Below, in pieces: positions 5,535 through 8,848 of a stretch of DNA of 8,848 bases. The translations under genes and the position numbers were made by a program. The notes below the pieces were generated by a model that was not told the origin of the DNA, made no database searches, and saw only the letters and a list, made by a program, of their open reading frames with translations. The DNA is from Armatimonadota bacterium (GTDB lineage Bacteria > Armatimonadota > Armatimonadia > Armatimonadales > Armatimonadaceae): assembly GCA_014379275.1 (NCBI GenBank), contig JACMMA010000182.1, positions 1 to 8,848 on the forward strand, read 5' to 3'. Position 1 is the stretch's first letter. Each line of letters starts with the position of its first letter.

Positions 5535-6426
5535 GCCTATTCGTCCTGCCGACGCGCGGAACGTCGTTTCCGCCGACTTTCACGCGCACACTACCGCCTC
5601 CGACGGAACCGCGACGCCGGAAGAACTCGCCCGCACCGCCACCGACGCGGGGTTGTCCTACCTCGCCGTCACCGACCATGACACAGCGAAAGCGGTCGGC
5701 GCCGTCATCGCCGAAGCGAGGCGTATCGGGACGATGAAAATTGTCCCCGGCGTAGAAATATCGGCGCGGGGAAAGCCGGGTTCGTGCCACCTGCTCGGTC
5801 TGGGCGTGGATTACCTCGCCCCTTCGCTGAACGACACCCTGGCGGAACTATTGGCGGCGCGCAACGAGCGCAACGAACTTCTGGCGGAACGGCTCACGCG
5901 CCTCTGTGCGCCGGTCACGGTCGCGGAGGTGCGCGGCTACGCGCCCATCGGGTCGAACCTGGGACGCCCGCATTTCGCGCAAACGTTGCTCGCCAAAGGC
6001 TACGTACTCAGTCTGCAAGAAGCGTTCGACCGGTATCTGGGCGATAACGCGGCGGGGTTCATTCCGAAAGAGGACCTGTCGCCCGCCGATTCGATAGCGC
6101 TGATTCATTCGGTCGGCGGGTTATCGTTTCTGGCGCATCCCGGCCTGCTCACACTTTCCCGGCACGAGACGATGGAAACGCGCATAAAAGAGTACAAGGA
6201 AACCGGGCTGGTCGGGATCGAAGCCTACTACAGCCGGCACACGCCCGCGCAAACGGAGATGTTTCTGCGCCTCGCGCAAAAGTACGGCTTGCTGGTGACG
6301 GGTGGCTCGGATTACCACGGCGCGAATCGCCCGGGGACATATCTGAATCGCGTTTTGAACGAGGGTACGGAGCCACTTCCGGCGGGTCTGTTACCGGAAA
6401 TTCTACTTGAACGAGCGGTCATTTAA
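5533..6426 (+). CDS. PHP-domain metal-dependent phosphoesterase (RNase AM / TrpH / YciV type)
   Basis: PHP-family enzymes are trinuclear metal phosphoesterases. The TrpH/YciV branch hydrolyses nucleoside 3',5'-bisphosphates and trims short 5' ends of RNA. The 297-residue protein shows the full metal-ligand set: DFHAHTTASDG (15-25; H17, H19, D24), VTDHD (46-50; D48, H49), PGVEIS (72-77; E75), GRPHFA (144-149; H147), AHPG (201-204; H202), GIEAYYSRH (228-236) and GGSDYHG (257-263; D260, H262). Length and motif order match the family, and no membrane segment or DNA polymerase domain is attached. I chose the ATG at 5533, which places the first motif at residue 15. A GTG at 5488 would add 15 residues of no clear value. 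There is no Shine-Dalgarno sequence. The exact substrate is inferred from the family. Confidence 0.9.
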   Translation: MPIRPADARNVVSADFHAHTTASDGTATPEELARTATDAGLSYLAVTDHDTAKAVGAVIAEARRIGTMKIVPGVEISARGKPGSCHLLGLGVDYLAPSLNDTLAELLAARNERNELLAERLTRLCAPVTVAEVRGYAPIGSNLGRPHFAQTLLAKGYVLSLQEAFDRYLGDNAAGFIPKEDLSPADSIALIHSVGGLSFLAHPGLLTLSRHETMETRIKEYKETGLVGIEAYYSRHTPAQTEMFLRLAQKYGLLVTGGSDYHGANRPGTYLNRVLNEGTEPLPAGLLPEILLERAVI

Positions 6427-6493
6427 TTTTCGGGTTGTGCCCCCCGCCCCGAAGAACTAATTGGCGCACTTATGTTACGCAGTGCGGTGCCTG

Positions 6494-6502
6494 TGTTATA
6501 AT
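6494..6502 (+). promoter_or_regulatory. Extended -10 promoter of the three-gene cluster
   Basis: TGTTATAAT is a consensus TATAAT with the TGn extension. The hexamer 17 nt upstream (GTTACG) is a poor -35. Transcription would start near 6509, about 30 nt before the ATG at 6541, and would serve the membrane protein, HAD and bestrophin genes. Confidence 0.7.
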
Positions 6503-6517
6503 AGGCGAACGCTGCTT

Positions 6518-6549
6518 TCCAAAGCTATGTTCCAAGCGCCATGCTCCAA
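6518..6549 (+). repeat. Three imperfect 13-14-bp repeats over the translation start
   Basis: TCCAA begins at 6518, 6531 and 6545. The repeat units are TCCAAAGCTATGT, TCCAAGCGCCATGC and TCCAAACGCAAAAC. The first two each contain an ATG: the one at 6527 opens a 26-codon frame ending at 6607 in another reading frame, and the one at 6541 starts the membrane protein. Confidence 0.5.
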
Positions 6550-7074
6550 ACGCAAAACCCCTCTTCTCTTTCCGATAACGGTGACGTGCAGACAACCACT
6601 GACCTGAAGCGACGTCCCGAGCAAACCCGTAGCGGCGAGGACGCTGTGCGCCGCGCCGCGGGGGTGGTAGTCAACCGCTCGATGGAAAGCAACAAAGACA
6701 AACGCGTGCGTCGTCGCTCACGCCGTACGCGCAGCACCCCGATTCTTGCCGGAACCGGTTTACAGTTTCACTACGGCGTCGGGTTGCTGATGATCTTCAC
6801 GCTGATTCTGGTGATCTTCAATGAGCAGATTAGTAAGGCGGTATGGAGGATAATGCATCCTCCCGCCCCCCCGCCGGTACCGGGGGCGGTTGCGGTTCCC
6901 GCCGTCGCGGTACCGGCAGGACCCGCCCCCTGGTGGTTCCACGTGGAAATCCCGGCGCTTTTGATCGGTTTCGGCGTCTGGCTGTACCTGACACCGGGAG
7001 TCTGGGATTCGCTCAAATCATCGCTCGGTTTGCGCAAAGACAGAGAGCGCCGCTCCCGAAAGCGTCACATCTGA
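6541..7074 (+). CDS. Small two-helix membrane protein, unknown function
   Basis: I do not recognise this 177-residue protein. Residues 1-70 are polar and strongly basic (VRRRSRRTRS at 56-65), then TM1 spans about 79-94 (GVGLLMIFTLILVIFN). A Pro/Ala/Val-rich loop follows (107-130, with VAVPAVAVPAG), then TM2 at about 131-150 (WWFHVEIPALLIGFGVWLYL), and a basic tail (LRKDRERRSRKRHI). The positive-inside rule puts both ends in the cytoplasm and the Pro-rich loop outside. The gene follows an extended -10 promoter with a leader of about 30 nt and no Shine-Dalgarno sequence, and its stop overlaps the proposed start of the HAD gene, so it probably heads an operon. The basic tails could bind nucleic acid or anionic lipid, but nothing proves this. 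The hydrophobic pattern and promoter support a real gene. Confidence 0.7.
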   Translation: MLQTQNPSSLSDNGDVQTTTDLKRRPEQTRSGEDAVRRAAGVVVNRSMESNKDKRVRRRSRRTRSTPILAGTGLQFHYGVGLLMIFTLILVIFNEQISKAVWRIMHPPAPPPVPGAVAVPAVAVPAGPAPWWFHVEIPALLIGFGVWLYLTPGVWDSLKSSLGLRKDRERRSRKRHI

Positions 7075-7805
7075 TCCCCCCAGTCACCAAACATGCGACG
7101 TGGCATTTACTGTTTGACTTAGACGGGACCCTCACAGACCCGGGACCAGGCATCATCGGTTGTATCGCGTACGCCCTCACAGCTCTCGGTTTCCCCACGC
7201 CCTCCCAGGAAGTACTTCGCTCCTGTATCGGTCCGCCTTTACAAACCACGTTCCCGGCACTTCTGGGCGAACAACCCGGTGAGTCGTCGCTCACGAACCA
7301 GGCTATCGCCCTTTACCGGGACCGGTTTGTCCGGGTGGGAATGTATGAGAACGCTGTGTATTCCGGCATACCAGAACTCCTCGCGCGGCTTCAGGACGCC
7401 CGGTGCAGACTGTATGTCGCCACCGCGAAACCGACGGTGTTCGCCGAGGAAATCGTTCGGCATTTCGGGCTAGCGACGTATTTCGCCGCCGTTTACGGGA
7501 GTGAGCTATCCGGCGAGCGGTCCGACAAATCCGAACTCCTTGCCTATCTTTTGCGCCGGGAAAACATCCCCCCCGAAACCGCGATAATGATCGGCGACCG
7601 CGAGCACGACATACTGGCCGCCACCGCCTGTGCACTGTTCGCAGCGGTCGGTGTCACCTACGGCTACGGCAGTGCGGAAGAACTCCGGCAGGCAGGGGCG
7701 GACGCTTTGTGCGGCGCCCCCGAAGGACTGGGCGATGTATTGGATCTCCTTGCGGGAGGAAATGTGCGTCAAAAAGGGTATAACTCTCGGCATGAAGGAA
7801 CCTAA
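7071..7805 (+). CDS. HAD-family phosphatase, phosphoglycolate phosphatase-like (proposed CTG start)
   Basis: A haloacid dehalogenase-fold phosphatase of the Gph/PGPase group (COG0546-like), members of which hydrolyse 2-phosphoglycolate or pyrophosphate-like substrates. From 7071 it has 244 residues, with motif I DLDGTLTD (16-23; nucleophile D16, acid D18), a helical cap (about 25-95), motif II VATAKP (116-121; T118), motif III Lys153 in SDKSELL, and motif IV GDREHD (175-180). The end VTYGYGSAEELRQAGAD is typical of the group. The frame is open upstream to an ATG at 6843, but no ATG, GTG or TTG lies between a GTG at about 6932 and motif I. I propose CTG at 7071, which overlaps the upstream TGA as CTGA and gives a family-like N terminus. 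A longer start inside the membrane protein gene would add a low-complexity Arg/Gly/Pro stretch. Function is confident; start is not. Confidence 0.88.
   Translation: MIPPVTKHATWHLLFDLDGTLTDPGPGIIGCIAYALTALGFPTPSQEVLRSCIGPPLQTTFPALLGEQPGESSLTNQAIALYRDRFVRVGMYENAVYSGIPELLARLQDARCRLYVATAKPTVFAEEIVRHFGLATYFAAVYGSELSGERSDKSELLAYLLRRENIPPETAIMIGDREHDILAATACALFAAVGVTYGYGSAEELRQAGADALCGAPEGLGDVLDLLAGGNVRQKGYNSRHEGT
7795..7800 (+). promoter_or_regulatory. Ribosome binding site supporting the TTG start of the bestrophin gene
   Basis: AAGGAA ends 10 nt before the TTG at 7811. The ATG at 7821 is in a different frame, so this site helps decide for TTG. Confidence 0.5.
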
Positions 7806-7810
7806 CCCCG

Positions 7811-8737
7811 TTGATTGTTGATGGCAAACTCTCCGTCCCCAAGGTGCTGTTGCACCTCGGCCAGCCGCTCCTGCTTACGGTTCTGGTGTCAGTTTTGGTG
7901 ACAGTCGTTTATGAGAAAGCGGACAAACCGTGGTGGCTTAACATCTCTGCCACCCCGCTCACCGTGGTCGGCGCCGCGCTCTCGATCTTTATCGCGTTTC
8001 GTAACAACACGGTCTATGACCGCTGGTGGGAAGGTCGCACTCTCTGGGGCGCGCTGATCAACCAGTCCCGGACGTTTGCAAGGCAGGTGACGACGTTCGG
8101 AAAGTACACCTCGGAGCACGGCGATAAGGAGGCGATGGAGGAATGGCAGCGGGAGACGATCATGCGCCACATCGGCTACGTCCACGCCTTCCGTTTGCAC
8201 CTGCGCGACTCCGATCCAACCGGACCGCTGGGGGTGGACCCGTTCGTGCCTTCCGACGAAACGGACGAGTATCGAAAGGTGACTAACGTCCCCGCGGCGA
8301 TTTTACACCGCCAGGGTAAGGAACTACACGAGGCATGGCGGCGCGGATGGATTCAGGATTTCCACCTCAACGCCCTGGATAGCACGCTGACGGAATTGAC
8401 GAACATACAGGGCGGTTGTGAGCGCATCAAAAACACCCCGCTCCCCCCGGTCTATACCTATCTCGCGTACCGGGTCGTCGTCGCCTTTTGTTGCCTGGTC
8501 CCGCTCGCGCTGGTTTCGGACCTGCGGGTATACACGCCGTTCGTATCGCTGCTGATCTCGTTCGCCTTCCTCGTGCTGAACCGGATCTCGCAGCTCCTGG
8601 AAACGCCGTTTGCGACACGCGTGAACGATCTGCCGTTGACTGCTCTTTCGCGTACCATCGAGATTGATCTGCGCGAGCGTATCGGCGTCGGGCCAGTTCC
8701 GGAACCAATAAAGCCGGTGGACGGGATTTTGTTGTAA
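7811..8737 (+). CDS. Bestrophin-like membrane protein (YneE / UPF0187 family)
   Basis: Bacterial bestrophin homologues form pentameric ion channels in the inner membrane; known ones conduct cations or anions, so selectivity cannot be told from sequence alone. The 308-residue protein has hydrophobic segments at about 13-33 (LLLTVLVSVLVTVVY) and 46-63 (ATPLTVVGAALSIFIAF). The family signature FRNNTVYDRWWEGRTLWG follows at 63-80. Next come a charged helical cytosolic region, IQGGCERIKNTPLPPVY, and a C-terminal hydrophobic pair (RVVVAFCCLVPLALV and VSLLISFAFLVLN). It ends with ETPFATRVNDLPLTALSRTIE, matching the conserved ENPF..NDLPL..... motif of the family. The start is TTG at 7811, giving MIVDGK, which agrees with the MIV often seen at the N terminus. 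It begins 5 nt after the HAD stop codon and is probably co-transcribed. Confidence 0.9.
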   Translation: MIVDGKLSVPKVLLHLGQPLLLTVLVSVLVTVVYEKADKPWWLNISATPLTVVGAALSIFIAFRNNTVYDRWWEGRTLWGALINQSRTFARQVTTFGKYTSEHGDKEAMEEWQRETIMRHIGYVHAFRLHLRDSDPTGPLGVDPFVPSDETDEYRKVTNVPAAILHRQGKELHEAWRRGWIQDFHLNALDSTLTELTNIQGGCERIKNTPLPPVYTYLAYRVVVAFCCLVPLALVSDLRVYTPFVSLLISFAFLVLNRISQLLETPFATRVNDLPLTALSRTIEIDLRERIGVGPVPEPIKPVDGILL

Positions 8738-8777
8738 AGCGCGGGACTGGCTGACTCAGATTTGCTGCCTGATAGCG

Positions 8778-8818
8778 GTGCGGAGGCCCCGGTTGACGAA
8801 CCGCGATTCGTGCCGCAC
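8778..8818 (+). other. Hairpin in the region after the bestrophin gene
   Basis: GTGCGG (8778-8783) pairs with CCGCAC (8813-8818), and inside it CGGTT (8790-8794) pairs with AACCG (8799-8803) around a GACG loop. No T-run follows within the window, so it is not a clear intrinsic terminator. I see no gene start in 8738-8848. Confidence 0.35.
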
Positions 8819-8848
8819 AGTAGCAGTTAGGCTTCACCGGGCATTCGA

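Noticed and set aside
5269..5790. 173-codon minus-strand frame antisense to the PHP gene
   Set aside because: It runs through the conserved PHP motifs on the other strand and has the Arg/Gly-rich composition of a shadow frame.
6843..7070. N-terminal extension of the HAD protein to the ATG at 6843
   Set aside because: It would overlap the membrane protein gene by 232 bp, adds a low-complexity Arg/Gly/Pro stretch, and would make the HAD protein far longer than its family.
8427..8837. 136-codon minus-strand frame at the right end
   Set aside because: It is mostly antisense to the bestrophin C terminus, Arg/Pro-rich, and shows no recognisable domain.

Overview
The window comes from a fairly GC-rich bacterium. 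All recognisable genes have ordinary sigma70-type signals upstream, including three perfect TATAAT hexamers. Several genes lack a clear Shine-Dalgarno sequence, and the PDH E1 is the split alpha/beta type rather than the single-chain E1 of enterics. Taxonomy cannot be fixed from this sequence. An environmental lineage such as Armatimonadota or Chloroflexota would fit, but that is a guess.

Left half (1-3857, minus strand): a pyruvate dehydrogenase operon read right to left, E1 alpha (2698-3747), E1 beta (1533-2561), then E2 (1-1409, cut by the window edge before its catalytic His motif). An extended -10 promoter lies at 3849-3857, with a leader of about 95 nt. Each of the two gaps in the operon is almost filled by a different inverted repeat. 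The E1 alpha/E1 beta gap holds a perfect 46-bp inverted repeat (2564-2609 with 2648-2693), and the E1 beta/E2 gap holds a perfect 18-bp one (1427-1444 with 1506-1523). The first contains the ribosome binding site of E1 beta. These two elements are the most unusual structures in the window.

Middle (3886-5532): a soluble GAF-domain histidine kinase on the minus strand, upstream of and co-oriented with the pdh operon and without a response regulator in view. Then comes a divergent intergenic region of about 290 bp with promoter-like boxes and one doubtful 83-codon ORF.

Right half (5533-8737, plus strand): a PHP-family phosphoesterase of the RNase AM/TrpH type. After it come an extended -10 promoter and a tight three-gene cluster: a small two-helix membrane protein of unknown function, a HAD phosphatase of the phosphoglycolate phosphatase type, and a bestrophin-like membrane protein. 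The HAD gene has no ATG, GTG or TTG near its proper start. The best candidate is a CTG that overlaps the upstream stop codon as CTGA.

Most of the content is metabolic and housekeeping. I see no defence system, CRISPR array, transposase gene, tRNA or rRNA. The interesting material is in the operon-internal repeats and the unusual translation starts.
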